A stretch of DNA of 52,226 nt from Clostridium sp. (GCA_023664325.1 JAMPFS010000021.1:1-52226); one strand, 5' to 3'; numbered from the stretch's first letter, positions 35,024-44,346 are shown. Notes: a model not told the origin generated them from the letters alone. Program-made: numbers and translations.

Positions 35024-35809
35024 TTATGATGCCTCACTCATTTTTTCTAAACGTATTTTATCTGCGACCAAAGCAATAAATTCTGAATTTGTCGGTTTTC
35101 CCTTATCCGCCTGTATGGTATAGCCAAATAATTCATGAAGCATGTCAATATTGCCACGCTCCCATGCCACTTCAATAGCATGGCGGATAGCCCGTTCCAC
35201 CCTTGTATCTGTTGTGTTATACTGCGCTGCAATATCCGGATATAACTGCTTGGTAACTGCATTTAATACATCCATGTTTTCCACAGCCATCAAAATAGCG
35301 GTTCGCAGATACAGATATCCCTTTATATGTGCCGGGACGCCAATCTCATGAATCATCTGTGTAACAAGTACATTTAAATCCTTATTACGGTTTCCCTTTT
35401 GTACAATCATATCCTCTAACTGTAAATCCGTATTGTGTATATTATTCGGCGATTCTAATATACATTTTTCCAAAGTATTTTCATTTTCTTCCCACGGAAG
35501 AAATTTCACATTTTTTCTGTCCCGCAAAACATTCAATACACGAATCTGCTCTGGACTTGCAACGAAAATAAATCGAATTTTATCAAGCTGTATTTCTGTA
35601 CGTGCCTTCTCAATCACGCCAATTCCGTCAAGAACCGGCATAACAGGGTTTAACACGACCACATCCGGAAGTTCTTCTTTGATATGTAACAGTAAATGAT
35701 CCCCTCTTTTGTACGAGCCAATTAAGTGGCACTGTGGCAGTTTACGGATGATGTTTTCTACTTTCTTCCGCATCGCCTCATCATGATGTCCTATCATTAC
35801 CTTTATCAT
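35024..35809 (-). CDS. spo0A: Spo0A-like regulator, copy 1 (degenerate receiver, no acceptor Asp)
   Basis: Spo0A-family regulator of 261 aa at the canonical spo0A position directly after spoIVB. The DNA-binding domain is very close to Spo0A ('IHEIGVPAHIKGYLYLR', 'VERAIRHAIEVAWERGNID', 'KPTNSEFIALVADKIRLE'). The receiver keeps the fold and 'VLNPVMPVLDGIGV' but has Asn (residue 54) where Bacillus Spo0A has the phosphorylated Asp56, His-His (8-9) in place of the Asp10-Asp11 metal pair, Ala for the switch Thr and no conserved Lys ('KFLPWEE'). It therefore should not accept phosphate in the usual way. The ATG at 35809 has GGAAGG; a longer frame to 35884 starts almost at the predicted transcription start and is less likely. 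Symbol given by position and DNA-binding domain only. Confidence 0.85.
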   Translation of the reverse strand: MIKVMIGHHDEAMRKKVENIIRKLPQCHLIGSYKRGDHLLLHIKEELPDVVVLNPVMPVLDGIGVIEKARTEIQLDKIRFIFVASPEQIRVLNVLRDRKNVKFLPWEENENTLEKCILESPNNIHNTDLQLEDMIVQKGNRNKDLNVLVTQMIHEIGVPAHIKGYLYLRTAILMAVENMDVLNAVTKQLYPDIAAQYNTTDTRVERAIRHAIEVAWERGNIDMLHELFGYTIQADKGKPTNSEFIALVADKIRLEKMSEAS

Positions 35810-36145
35810 ACCATTCCTTCCTTTCCTTATTTTTTTCGCCACAAAATTATTTTCTTTCTTCATAATCATTGCGGCTTCGACCAATTGAGACTATAGCAGA
35901 ATAAAACTACCAATATAAGTTGGCATATGGCAAACATTCGATTTAATTTCCCAAAAGAAGTTGTGTCACATCACACAATTTCATAGATCATTTTTTAAAA
36001 AACATTGAATTTTCTTAACTTTTTTATTTTTCCACCTTTTATAGAATTATTTTTTTCTTTTCCCTGTGTAGATAGAATACGACAATTTTTAGAAATTTAT
36101 TACATTTTTTGCATAGTAACGACAAAAAATCGCCAACTACAAATA
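35810..36145 (-). other. Regulatory gap upstream of the spo0A-like pair
   Basis: This 336-base AT-rich gap holds no gene. On the minus strand it has two 0A-box-like octamers, TTGTCGTT (36118-36125) and TTGTCGTA (36078-36085), one helical phase apart (40 bases); a palindrome TTGTGT-6-ACACAA (35961-35978); and an extended -10 (TGCTATAGT; hexamer 35890-35895) about 80 bases before the copy 1 ATG. No terminator with a clear stem follows spoIVB, so read-through is possible. Confidence 0.5.
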
Positions 36146-37243
36146 TTATTTCTGCATCATTTCCTCCACAAAAATACCATATCCTCTTGTCGGATCTTCC
36201 ACAAAAACATGTGTTACAGCACCCACTAGCTTTCCATTTTGGATAATCGGGCTTCCACTCATCCCCTGGATAATCCCGCCTGTCTGCCCAATCAGATCTT
36301 CATCCGTCACGCAAATTTCCATTTCTGCGTCGCCATGTTCATTTGGATGTATATTTACAATTTCAATTTCATATGTCTCTTTTTCCCCACTGACATATGA
36401 CTGAATATAAGCAGTCCCCCTCTCAACCTCATCCGGATCTGCAATCTCCATTGCCTCCTTCTGCGAAACACTCATTGCAAAATCATCTGTTATTTGCCCA
36501 AAAATACCGTAAAGAGTATTTTTATTGACATTGCCAACAACATTTTCCGTATCATAGGAAATAACACCCTCAATCACGCCCGGATTGCCGGCTTTCCCTC
36601 TCTCAACGCCAAAAATATCCGCCTCATAAAGCTGTCCGCCGGATACATCCAACATTTCCCCGGTATCTGCATCATTAATACTATGCCCTAATGCGCCAAA
36701 TTGTGTTCCATCCACATAAGTGATCGTTCCAAGCCCCTGCAAATCATCCCTGACCCATATTCCAACCTTATACATGTTAAGTTCTGTCTCGACCGGCTCC
36801 ACGCTCACATCCGTCTGCTGCCCGTTTCGCTCGACTGAAAATACGAGGGCATCGCCATTACATTCCGTAATGTCCGTAATCAATTGTTTTTTTGACCGCA
36901 CTTTTTCACCGTTGAGCTTTGTAATATAATCACCCGGCATAAGCTTATTCTTAGCAGGCGTATATGTCTGCCCATTCATATCTGTAACCTCCCCGGTATC
37001 AATGACTAAAATACCATTTGTATTGACATAGATGCCAACTGTCTTTCCGACCGGAATTACTTTCTTTGCCACTTTTCCGGCTGTCGCATTATTCGCTGCC
37101 GTGCTTGTCGCATTCAAATTATTTAAAACCTCTGCGATATCGTTTGCACCCTTCTCCTTCTGGTATCCAATTCCGGCTACGATAATCACAAACGCAATAT
37201 TGCATGCCAGCAATCCTTTTAACAGTTTCTTATAACCCTGCAT
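36146..37243 (-). CDS. spoIVB: SpoIVB serine peptidase (S55)
   Basis: Forespore-secreted protease that triggers sigma-K activation across the spore membranes. It is about 365 aa from the ATG at 37243 (AAAGGAGGA upstream): an N-terminal membrane/signal segment, a PDZ domain (about 90-170, 'MPGDYITKLNGEKV'), and the S55 peptidase with catalytic His in 'FGALGHSI' and catalytic Ser in 'GMSGSPII' followed by 'GAVTHVFV'. A longer in-frame reading to 37339 would run through the terminator hairpin of recN and is rejected. The position between recN and spo0A is conserved in spore formers. Confidence 0.95.
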   Translation of the reverse strand: MQGYKKLLKGLLACNIAFVIIVAGIGYQKEKGANDIAEVLNNLNATSTAANNATAGKVAKKVIPVGKTVGIYVNTNGILVIDTGEVTDMNGQTYTPAKNKLMPGDYITKLNGEKVRSKKQLITDITECNGDALVFSVERNGQQTDVSVEPVETELNMYKVGIWVRDDLQGLGTITYVDGTQFGALGHSINDADTGEMLDVSGGQLYEADIFGVERGKAGNPGVIEGVISYDTENVVGNVNKNTLYGIFGQITDDFAMSVSQKEAMEIADPDEVERGTAYIQSYVSGEKETYEIEIVNIHPNEHGDAEMEICVTDEDLIGQTGGIIQGMSGSPIIQNGKLVGAVTHVFVEDPTRGYGIFVEEMMQK

Positions 37244-37314
37244 GATAGACTTCCTCCTTTTCATAATTCCGGTATAATCAAAACAGGCACGGAACGTTTT
37301 CAATAAAATAAAAA

Positions 37315-37352
37315 CTCCCCATAATAAATGCCTTTTCATTTATTATGGGGAG
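37315..37352 (-). terminator. Strong terminator after recN
   Basis: Perfect 16-bp stem (CTCCCCATAATAAATG / CATTTATTATGGGGAG) with a 6-base loop, followed by TTTTTATTTTATT on the minus strand, 17 bases past the recN stop. It separates the argR-recN unit from spoIVB. Confidence 0.95.
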
Positions 37353-37368
37353 CATATTTGCTTTTCAG

Positions 37369-39042
37369 TCAGTTAACCTTTGCCTTGCCTGCCAATTCTT
37401 TCATCTCTTTTGCGCTCTCAATGACGGTATCCGTTATCTTAACTCCGCCAATCAGTCTTGCCAACTCCATAATTTCTTCCTCCGGATTCAGCCGGTTAAT
37501 ATTGGTTACTGTTTTGTCACCCTCTACTCTTTTTTCAATTAAATAATGATGATTTGCCATCGCTGCAATCTGCGGAAGATGCGTAATGCAGATTACCTGA
37601 TGGTTCCTGCCGATTCCATGAATTTTTTCTGCCACCATCTGCGCAGTCCTTCCACTGATTCCCACGTCAATTTCATCAAAAATCAGCGTTTCAATCCGAT
37701 CCGCATCCGCAAGACAGGATTTCATTGCCAGCATAATACGGGAAAGTTCACCGCCGGAAGCAACCTGCCATAGCGGTTTCATTTCCTCTCCCACGTTTGT
37801 AGAGATGATAAAATATGCATTGTCATATCCATTTACCGAATATTCCATGTTTTTTTCAAACACCATGTCAAAACGGACATCCAAAAAATTCAAATCTACC
37901 AATGCCTCTGTTATATTTTGAGTCAGCACAGCAGCCACTTTTTTTCTCTCTTCACTCAGACTCCTGCATGCATCTAAAAGCCTGTCCTCCGCTTCCCTCA
38001 GCCGTTTTTCTAATTCTTTTACATACTGGTCATGGTTCATCAGCTTATCATATTCTTTTTCCAGATTGTCTGCATAAGCAAGCACTTCTTCTATTGTTTT
38101 ACCATACTTTGCCTTTAAATGATTTACCAGATTCAGCCTTTCTTCCACCAAGCGGAAATCCTCGTCAGAATAAGTGTTCTGTTCCATGTATTCCCTCGCG
38201 CTTCTCGCAAAATCGGAAAGCAAATCCGATACGGCAGCCAAAGCATCTGCCATAGAATCCAGTTCCTTATCATATCCGGATATAACATTTAATTCCCGAA
38301 CAGCCCGGTCAACAGCATCATTTGCGCCTTCCTCCGTATAATGACAGGCATTCGCAAGCCCTTCCGCAATATGCTTGCTATTTGCCGCAATCCGGTATTG
38401 CTCCTCTAACTCCTTATCTTCTCCACACTTTAATGCGGCATCTTCAATCTCTTTTTTTTCAAATAAAAGCAGGCTGAGTTTCCTCTCTTTTTCCTCTTCA
38501 TTTATCGCATTCTCTGTCATTTCTTCCTTCAGGGACTTATATGTTTTATAAAGAACAGCCACCGATTCTTTTAAGCCGGCAAGCTTCTCCTGCCCATAAC
38601 GGTCTAAAAGCTTGATATGGTTGCCCGGCACTAATAACGACTGATGCTCATGCTGGGCATGCAGATCCAGCAATAAGGCAGATACCTCTTTTACTTTCGC
38701 CATCGTAACGGTTTCACCATTGATCTTACTGATACTGCGGCTGCCAATAATCTTGCGTGATAAAATGATTTCTCCCTGCTTTGCCTCTTCAATTCCAAGC
38801 TCGTCAAGGCGCTTTCTCGTCTCCTTATTCTCTACCAAAAAGACAAGTTCCACCAAGCCATATTCTGCATCTTTCCGCACAAAATCTTTCGGCGCCTTGC
38901 CGCCTAATGCCAGCATAATCGAATCAATCACAATCGATTTACCGGCACCGGTCTCCCCGGTCAATATATTCAGATTCTCGGCGAAATCAATATCCATTTC
39001 ATCAATTAACGCCATATTTTTAATATGTAAATTTAATAACAT
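37369..39042 (-). CDS. recN: DNA repair protein RecN
   Basis: SMC-like ATPase recruited early to double-strand breaks. The 557-aa protein has Walker A 'GETGAGKSIVIDS' near residue 33, a central coiled coil (about 150-370), the ABC signature 'ASGGELSRIMLAMK', Walker B 'LIFDEIDVGISG' and 'ICITHLPQIAAMA' with the H-loop. It lies 12 bases after argR and probably shares its transcript. It ends at a strong terminator. Length is standard for RecN. Confidence 0.96.
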   Translation of the reverse strand: MLLNLHIKNMALIDEMDIDFAENLNILTGETGAGKSIVIDSIMLALGGKAPKDFVRKDAEYGLVELVFLVENKETRKRLDELGIEEAKQGEIILSRKIIGSRSISKINGETVTMAKVKEVSALLLDLHAQHEHQSLLVPGNHIKLLDRYGQEKLAGLKESVAVLYKTYKSLKEEMTENAINEEEKERKLSLLLFEKKEIEDAALKCGEDKELEEQYRIAANSKHIAEGLANACHYTEEGANDAVDRAVRELNVISGYDKELDSMADALAAVSDLLSDFARSAREYMEQNTYSDEDFRLVEERLNLVNHLKAKYGKTIEEVLAYADNLEKEYDKLMNHDQYVKELEKRLREAEDRLLDACRSLSEERKKVAAVLTQNITEALVDLNFLDVRFDMVFEKNMEYSVNGYDNAYFIISTNVGEEMKPLWQVASGGELSRIMLAMKSCLADADRIETLIFDEIDVGISGRTAQMVAEKIHGIGRNHQVICITHLPQIAAMANHHYLIEKRVEGDKTVTNINRLNPEEEIMELARLIGGVKITDTVIESAKEMKELAGKAKVN

Positions 39043-39054
39043 GTTATCCTCCAG

Positions 39055-39510
39055 CTAATCGTTTGCTGCCACTTTTTTAATACAAGCAATCACTTCTTTG
39101 CAAAGCTCTTTGCTCCGCACTGCACAAAATATCGTATCGTCACCGGCAATGCATCCCATTACCCCCTGTAAATTCATATTATCAAGAGCCGCCGCCACTG
39201 CCATCGCCATTCCTGATACTGTTCTTACCACGATCATATTTTCTGCATAATCTATGTTCAAAACACCTGCACTTAATACCTGATGATATTTTTCCATCAC
39301 ATCTGTATCTGTGTTCTGAAGCATCGTATATTTCTGCCTGCCGCCGCCACAGGCAATCTTTGTCAGCCGCATTTCCCGTATATCCCTCGAAATGGTAGCC
39401 TGTGTGGTCGTAAAGCCTGCTTTTGTAAGCCTCGCTAAGAGTTCATCCTGTGTCTCTATTTCATTATTTTCAATAATTTCTTTAATTTTATTCTGTCTCT
39501 TTTCTTTCAT
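39055..39510 (-). CDS. argR: Arginine repressor
   Basis: Hexameric transcription factor that senses arginine and controls arginine metabolism. From the ATG at 39510 the protein is 151 aa, the normal ArgR length; a longer in-frame reading to 39567 is unsupported. The N-terminal winged helix has 'QDELLARLTKAGFTTTQATISRDIREM', and the C-terminal core has 'GCIAGDDTIFCAVRS', the arginine-binding GxxAGDDTxxx signature. It is placed directly before recN, as in Bacillus and most clostridia. No arginine gene is in the window. Confidence 0.95.
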   Translation of the reverse strand: MKEKRQNKIKEIIENNEIETQDELLARLTKAGFTTTQATISRDIREMRLTKIACGGGRQKYTMLQNTDTDVMEKYHQVLSAGVLNIDYAENMIVVRTVSGMAMAVAAALDNMNLQGVMGCIAGDDTIFCAVRSKELCKEVIACIKKVAAND

Positions 39511-39588
39511 ATATATACTTCCATTCATATCCAGATAAAACCATAACTGTAATTTCATCCATTTCATAAATTTTTTTGATATAAATCA

Positions 39589-40446
39589 TTACAGATGATT
39601 TGCAATCTTTTCCCTCAAAACCTCATAAAAACTCACATCGAACAGCTTTACCATTTTTGTGGTCGTTTTTGCTTTTTGAACCACAATGCGGTCGCCTGCC
39701 GAAAGCTGTATGCCCGGCTGCCCGTCAAAATTGACAATTGCCTCTTCCTTCTGCGCCTTTCGCATGGCAAGTACCTCGATTACAATCTCATCCTCGCTTG
39801 ACAGCACAATGCTTTTCGATGTCAGGGAATGTGGTGATATCGGTGTAATAATCATCAGGTTCGTCTTTGGGGAGACAAGCGGCCCGCCCGCTGACAGATT
39901 ATAACCGGTAGAACCCGTCGGGGTGCTTACAATAACCCCATCCGCCTCATAAATATCCATCACTTTGCCATTTACATAAACCTTAAGACCGATCACCCGG
40001 GAAAATCCCGCTCTTGTCACGACAATATCGTTAAGCGCCACATCCTTAGCCACCGGCTCTGCCTCATTTTCCTTGTAAACGGCTCCCTTAATGTTCATCC
40101 GCTCTTCCAATGTGTAATCATCCATAAAAAGCCGGTCAAGCACTGAAAAAATCTGTTCCGGTTCTACTTCTGTCAGAAAGCCAAGTGTGCCGAGGTTCAC
40201 GCCCACGATAGGAAGGTTCTGCCTGCGCAGGTCACGGCTGACACTCAGAATCGTTCCGTCACCGCCTAATGCAATCACACAGTCAAATTTTTCCATGCCG
40301 TCAATCCTGTAGGCGACTGCGCCGTCCAAATCCCCGGTAATCCATCTGCTGTCTCCGCCATGAACCGATATATACTTCTCAATCTTAGAAGTGAGCAGTA
40401 AATTTTCATCCTTTATTGAATTTGCTGCAATTAAAAAATGCTTCAT
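39589..40446 (-). CDS. nadK: NAD kinase
   Basis: Makes NADP from NAD and ATP or polyphosphate. The 285-aa protein has the catalytic 'ALGGDGTIL' motif near residue 60, the 'NLGTLGFL' segment and the conserved 'STPTGSTGYNLSAGGP' that binds the nicotinamide nucleotide, followed by 'ITPISPHSLTSKSIV'. Its ATG overlaps the end of the upstream tlyA gene by four bases (translational coupling). It precedes argR in the usual clostridial order. Confidence 0.96.
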   Translation of the reverse strand: MKHFLIAANSIKDENLLLTSKIEKYISVHGGDSRWITGDLDGAVAYRIDGMEKFDCVIALGGDGTILSVSRDLRRQNLPIVGVNLGTLGFLTEVEPEQIFSVLDRLFMDDYTLEERMNIKGAVYKENEAEPVAKDVALNDIVVTRAGFSRVIGLKVYVNGKVMDIYEADGVIVSTPTGSTGYNLSAGGPLVSPKTNLMIITPISPHSLTSKSIVLSSEDEIVIEVLAMRKAQKEEAIVNFDGQPGIQLSAGDRIVVQKAKTTTKMVKLFDVSFYEVLREKIANHL

Positions 40447-41255
40447 TCCACCACCTGCTTATCCAACGCTCCATGTGATTTCCGAACAACTGCCTCCACA
40501 TCAATCTCACCCGGCTGGCAGTTCCGATCCTTTGATAAATGTAACAGATATTCGATATTTCCCTCCGGCCCCTTAATGGGAGAAAACTCCAGATTACAAA
40601 GTACCAATTCAATGGATGCTGCAAATTCCATCACCATATGGATGACCTCTTCGTGAACCTTTTTGTCTCTCACAACGCCTTTCTTTCCAACCTTTTCCCT
40701 TCCCGCCTCAAACTGCGGTTTAATCAGACATACAATCTCGCCTTTTTCCGTCAGCAGATCCTTTACCGGACCCAAGACCTTTGTCAACGAGATAAAAGAT
40801 ACATCAATCGAAGCAAATTCCACCTGTTCCTCCATCTGATCCGGTGTGACATAGCGGATATTCGTCTTCTCCATACACACAACCCGCTCATCCCTGCGAA
40901 GTTTCCAGTCAAGCTGTCCATGACCGACATCCACCGCATAGACCTTTACAGCTCCATTTTGCAGCATGCAGTCCGTAAATCCCCCTGTAGAGGCACCTAC
41001 ATCCATACATACCCTGCCCTCCAATGCCACATGGAAATGATCCATTGCCTTTTCAAGCTTCAGACCGCCACGGCTCACATACTTAAGGGTCGTGCCTCTG
41101 ACCTCAATCTTTGCCTTCTCATCAAAGGCTGCTCCTGCTTTATCCTCACGCTGCCCATCCACAAATACAATTCCGGACATAATGACCGCTTTTGCCTTCT
41201 CCCTCGATGCAGCCAATCCCCTATTCACAAGCATTACATCTAATCGTTCTTTCAT
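40443..41255 (-). CDS. tlyA: TlyA-family rRNA 2'-O-methyltransferase
   Basis: Likely methylates ribose in rRNA (TlyA/YqxC family, called hemolysin in older literature). The 270-aa protein has an N-terminal S4 RNA-binding domain ('MKERLDVMLVNRGLAASREKAKAVIMSG') and a FtsJ-like methyltransferase with 'CMDVGASTGGFTDCMLQNGA' (SAM site) and 'KPQFEAGREKVGKKGVVRD'. It is coupled to nadK and lies 23 bases after dxs, a common clostridial order. The haemolysin label is not supported by the sequence. Confidence 0.93.
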   Translation of the reverse strand: MKERLDVMLVNRGLAASREKAKAVIMSGIVFVDGQREDKAGAAFDEKAKIEVRGTTLKYVSRGGLKLEKAMDHFHVALEGRVCMDVGASTGGFTDCMLQNGAVKVYAVDVGHGQLDWKLRRDERVVCMEKTNIRYVTPDQMEEQVEFASIDVSFISLTKVLGPVKDLLTEKGEIVCLIKPQFEAGREKVGKKGVVRDKKVHEEVIHMVMEFAASIELVLCNLEFSPIKGPEGNIEYLLHLSKDRNCQPGEIDVEAVVRKSHGALDKQVVE

Positions 41256-41278
41256 ATTCTTCTCTTTTCAACTTCCTG

Positions 41279-43138
41279 TTATAACAAATCCTCCACTACA
41301 GATGCAACACTTTCCGCATCCATATGCAGAAGCCTCCGTAAATCTTCCACTGTGCCGTGTTCCACAAACATATCTTCAATGGCAATGTTTTTCACCGTCA
41401 GGTTTTTGCCACTCCTCATATAGTAAGCAGCCACTGCCTGTCCGTAACTGCCATTATAGATCTGTTCCTCTAACGTGACAACCGCCTTATGGTCTTTGGA
41501 AAGCCGTTCCAACATTTCCTCATCCACCGGTTTTACAAATCTGGCATTGACCAGGGTGATACTGTATCCCTTCTGCTTGAGGATATCATATACCTTACAT
41601 GCCTCCTCCACCATATTCCCTACTGCAAGAAGCGCCACACCCTGTCCTTCACAGAGTATCTCACTCTTTCCCTGCTCAATTGGCGCCAACTGCTCTTTCA
41701 GCCCGTAAAATGCTTCTCCCCGGCTGTATTTAATGGCAATGGGGCCATCAAATTTTACTGCATATTCCATTGCTTTGGTAAGCTCATACCGGTTTTTCGG
41801 CGCAATCACTGTCAGATTGGGAATATTCGTAAGATACGCATCATCAAATATACCCTGATGCGTCTTTCCGTCCTGCCCTACCAGACCGGAACGGTCAATT
41901 GCAAATATCACATGAAGCCTTTGCAGGCAGACATCATGCAGGATCTGGTCATATGCCCGTTGTAAAAAAGAGGAATAAACTGCGACCACCGGAATCATAC
42001 CCTCCCTGGCAAGCCCTGCGGCAAAGGTAACTGCATGCTGTTCTGCAATCCCCACATCAAAAAACCGCTTCGGGTACACATTGGCAAACCGTTCTAACCC
42101 GGTTCCCGATGCCATTGCCGCCGTGATTGCCACCAGATTCGGGTATTCCTCTCCCAAAGCCAGCATTTTCCTTGCAAACACACCGGTATTCGTCATTTTG
42201 GTCTGCTTTTTAAGGGCTTTCCCGGTCTCCACATCAAACGGCTCCACCCCGTGAAAATACTTTGGATGGCGTTCCGCATGGCGGTATCCCTTGCCCTTGA
42301 TCGTCTTCACATGGACAACAACCGGTTTCCGAAGCCGGATCGCCGCCTCAAATGTATCGATCATGGCGCTTATATTATGCCCGTCAATCGGGCCAATGTA
42401 AGTAATTCCCAAATCCTCAAAAAACATGCCGGGTACTAACAGTTCCTTGATACCATCCTTACCACGCTTAATCGCTTTCGCAAGCCCCTCGCCAATTCCC
42501 GGAATATTCATAAGCCCCTTTTCAATACCGGACTTCGCTTCATTATAAACCTGTCCGACACGGATTTTATTCAGGTAGGACGACATTCCGCCAACATTCT
42601 CATCAATCGACATCTCATTGTCATTTAACACAATCAGGCAGCTGCTCTTTAGCCGTCCTAAATTATTAAGTGCCTCATAAGCAAGACCACCGGTAAAAGA
42701 ACCATCCCCAATCACTGCAACAATGGTACTGCTCTCTCCTTTCAGCTCGCAGGCTTCCGCCATGCCGATTGCTGCCGAAATAGATGTGGAACTGTGTCCC
42801 GTTTCAAACACGTCCGTCTCACTTTCCACAGTCTTTGGAAATCCACTCATTCCTCCCAGCTGCCTCAAATTGGAAAATCCCTCCTGCCTTCCGGTCAGAA
42901 TCTTATGCGTATAGCTTTGATGTCCGACATCCCAGATAATTTTATCCTTCGGCAGATCCAACACCAGATGAAGCGCCATTGTAAGCTCGACACAGCCCAG
43001 ATTTGATGCCAGATGCCCTCCTGTCTTTGACACATTTTGAATCAAAAACTGCCGGATTTCCGCAGCTAATGCCTGCCATTTTTCATCATCAAACTGTTTG
43101 ATATCATTTGGCTCTTTTATCCTCTCTAATAATGCCAT
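41279..43138 (-). CDS. dxs: 1-deoxy-D-xylulose-5-phosphate synthase
   Basis: Thiamine-diphosphate enzyme joining pyruvate and glyceraldehyde 3-phosphate, the first step of the MEP isoprenoid pathway. The 619-aa protein has 'DKIIWDVGHQSYTHKILTGR', the ThDP motif 'GDGSFTGGLAYEALNNLG' through 'NDNEMSI', the 'DVGIAEQHAVTFAAGLA' segment with the catalytic Glu, and 'HQGIFDDAYL'. Standard length. It lies 24 bases after ispA, which uses the product of this pathway, so the two form an isoprenoid unit. Confidence 0.97.
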   Translation of the reverse strand: MALLERIKEPNDIKQFDDEKWQALAAEIRQFLIQNVSKTGGHLASNLGCVELTMALHLVLDLPKDKIIWDVGHQSYTHKILTGRQEGFSNLRQLGGMSGFPKTVESETDVFETGHSSTSISAAIGMAEACELKGESSTIVAVIGDGSFTGGLAYEALNNLGRLKSSCLIVLNDNEMSIDENVGGMSSYLNKIRVGQVYNEAKSGIEKGLMNIPGIGEGLAKAIKRGKDGIKELLVPGMFFEDLGITYIGPIDGHNISAMIDTFEAAIRLRKPVVVHVKTIKGKGYRHAERHPKYFHGVEPFDVETGKALKKQTKMTNTGVFARKMLALGEEYPNLVAITAAMASGTGLERFANVYPKRFFDVGIAEQHAVTFAAGLAREGMIPVVAVYSSFLQRAYDQILHDVCLQRLHVIFAIDRSGLVGQDGKTHQGIFDDAYLTNIPNLTVIAPKNRYELTKAMEYAVKFDGPIAIKYSRGEAFYGLKEQLAPIEQGKSEILCEGQGVALLAVGNMVEEACKVYDILKQKGYSITLVNARFVKPVDEEMLERLSKDHKAVVTLEEQIYNGSYGQAVAAYYMRSGKNLTVKNIAIEDMFVEHGTVEDLRRLLHMDAESVASVVEDLL

Positions 43139-43162
43139 AGTAATCCTTCTTTCGCTTATTCA

Positions 43163-44122
43163 CTAATTCGTTCTGTGAATCAGATACAAAATCAAATCTT
43201 TCAAAAATGTACTGTCACCATCTATGGTTTCAAGCAGGGAACACGCCTCGTTGGAAAGCCGTTCCACCTCTGTTTTCGCTTTCTCCATTCCATGAATCGT
43301 CACATAAGTCATCTTCTGATTCTTCCAATCACTGCCAATCGGTTTCCCCAACTCTTCAAAGGTTGCCGTCTCATCCAGTATATCATCCTGAATCTGGAAT
43401 GCCATGCCAACATTGGATGCCGCTTTTTCAATCCTGTTCAAATCCTCTTTGCCGGCATCCGCCAAAACGGCGCCGATCATCATAGATGCCTCAATCAGCG
43501 CTCCGGTCTTATTCTCATAAATATAGGATAGCTGTTCTTGGTTAAGCAGTTTCCCCGTAAGCTCCACATCTGCCACCTGACCACCGATCATCCCATAGAT
43601 ACCCGGTTTTTGTGCCAGCAAAGACATGGCATGCTCTAAATTCCGCCTTACTTTCAATTCCTCTGCCAACACAGTGATCTTCTCCGCATCCTGCACCCTG
43701 CTGTCCTCTAAACATATCGGTTCCGCCACCATGAAAAAGGCTTTCGCTGCCGTCTCAAATGCATAATTTAACAGGCTGTCACCCGCAAGGACTGCCATCG
43801 CCTCCCCGTACACAACATGGGCAGTTTTTCTGCCTCTCCTGTAATCATCATTGTCCAACGCCGGCAGATCATCATGAATCAAAGAATATGTATGTATCAT
43901 TTCCATCGCAGCCATAAACGGTTCTATATATTCTTCACATCCGCCAAACAGTTCATATACAGACTGCATCAGAACCGGCCGTATCCGCTTGCCGCCGGCA
44001 GACATGGTATAGTCCATTGCCTCGATGACCGTTTTCTGAAAGCTGCTCTCCTCCGGCATATATGCCCTGATTACACGCTCCACATATTGTACCTTTTCAT
44101 TCATCTGCTGTTTAAATTCCAT
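43163..44122 (-). CDS. ispA: Polyprenyl (farnesyl) diphosphate synthase
   Basis: Condenses dimethylallyl and isopentenyl diphosphates, probably to farnesyl diphosphate for undecaprenyl and quinone chains. The 319-aa protein has the first Asp-rich motif DDLPALDNDD near residue 95, with preceding 'HTYSLIHDD', and the second Asp-rich motif 'FQIQDDILD'. 'GGKRIRPVL' binds the diphosphate. It follows xseB by 11 bases and precedes dxs. Chain length (C15 versus C20) cannot be fixed from the motifs alone, though the two-residue insertion in the first motif fits IspA. Confidence 0.93.
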   Translation of the reverse strand: MEFKQQMNEKVQYVERVIRAYMPEESSFQKTVIEAMDYTMSAGGKRIRPVLMQSVYELFGGCEEYIEPFMAAMEMIHTYSLIHDDLPALDNDDYRRGRKTAHVVYGEAMAVLAGDSLLNYAFETAAKAFFMVAEPICLEDSRVQDAEKITVLAEELKVRRNLEHAMSLLAQKPGIYGMIGGQVADVELTGKLLNQEQLSYIYENKTGALIEASMMIGAVLADAGKEDLNRIEKAASNVGMAFQIQDDILDETATFEELGKPIGSDWKNQKMTYVTIHGMEKAKTEVERLSNEACSLLETIDGDSTFLKDLILYLIHRTN

Positions 44123-44133
44123 ATACTGCTCCT

Positions 44134-44346
44134 TTACTCTGTTCCTTCCAGACCCTTTTCAATCACAATCATATCTTTTTCAATGCCGGAAAGTTCTTCC
44201 CTGCACTTTGCCAGAATCTTTGCTCCATCGCTATACAATACAATGGAATCCTTTAATGAAATCTCATCCGATTCCAATTGTGCTACGATTTCCTCTAACT
44301 GCTTAAACGCTTCCTCTAACTGAAATTCTTCCTTTTTCTTAGCCAT
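44134..44346 (-). CDS. xseB: Exodeoxyribonuclease VII small subunit
   Basis: Small partner of ExoVII, which degrades single-stranded DNA in both directions and aids repair. The 70-aa helical, acidic protein contains the family pattern 'LEEAFKQLEEIVAQLESDEISLKDSIVLYSDGAKIL'-type helix pair, here split around residues 8-42. Its start overlaps the end of xseA by eight bases, implying coupled translation and matched stoichiometry. Confidence 0.94.
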   Translation of the reverse strand: MAKKKEEFQLEEAFKQLEEIVAQLESDEISLKDSIVLYSDGAKILAKCREELSGIEKDMIVIEKGLEGTE

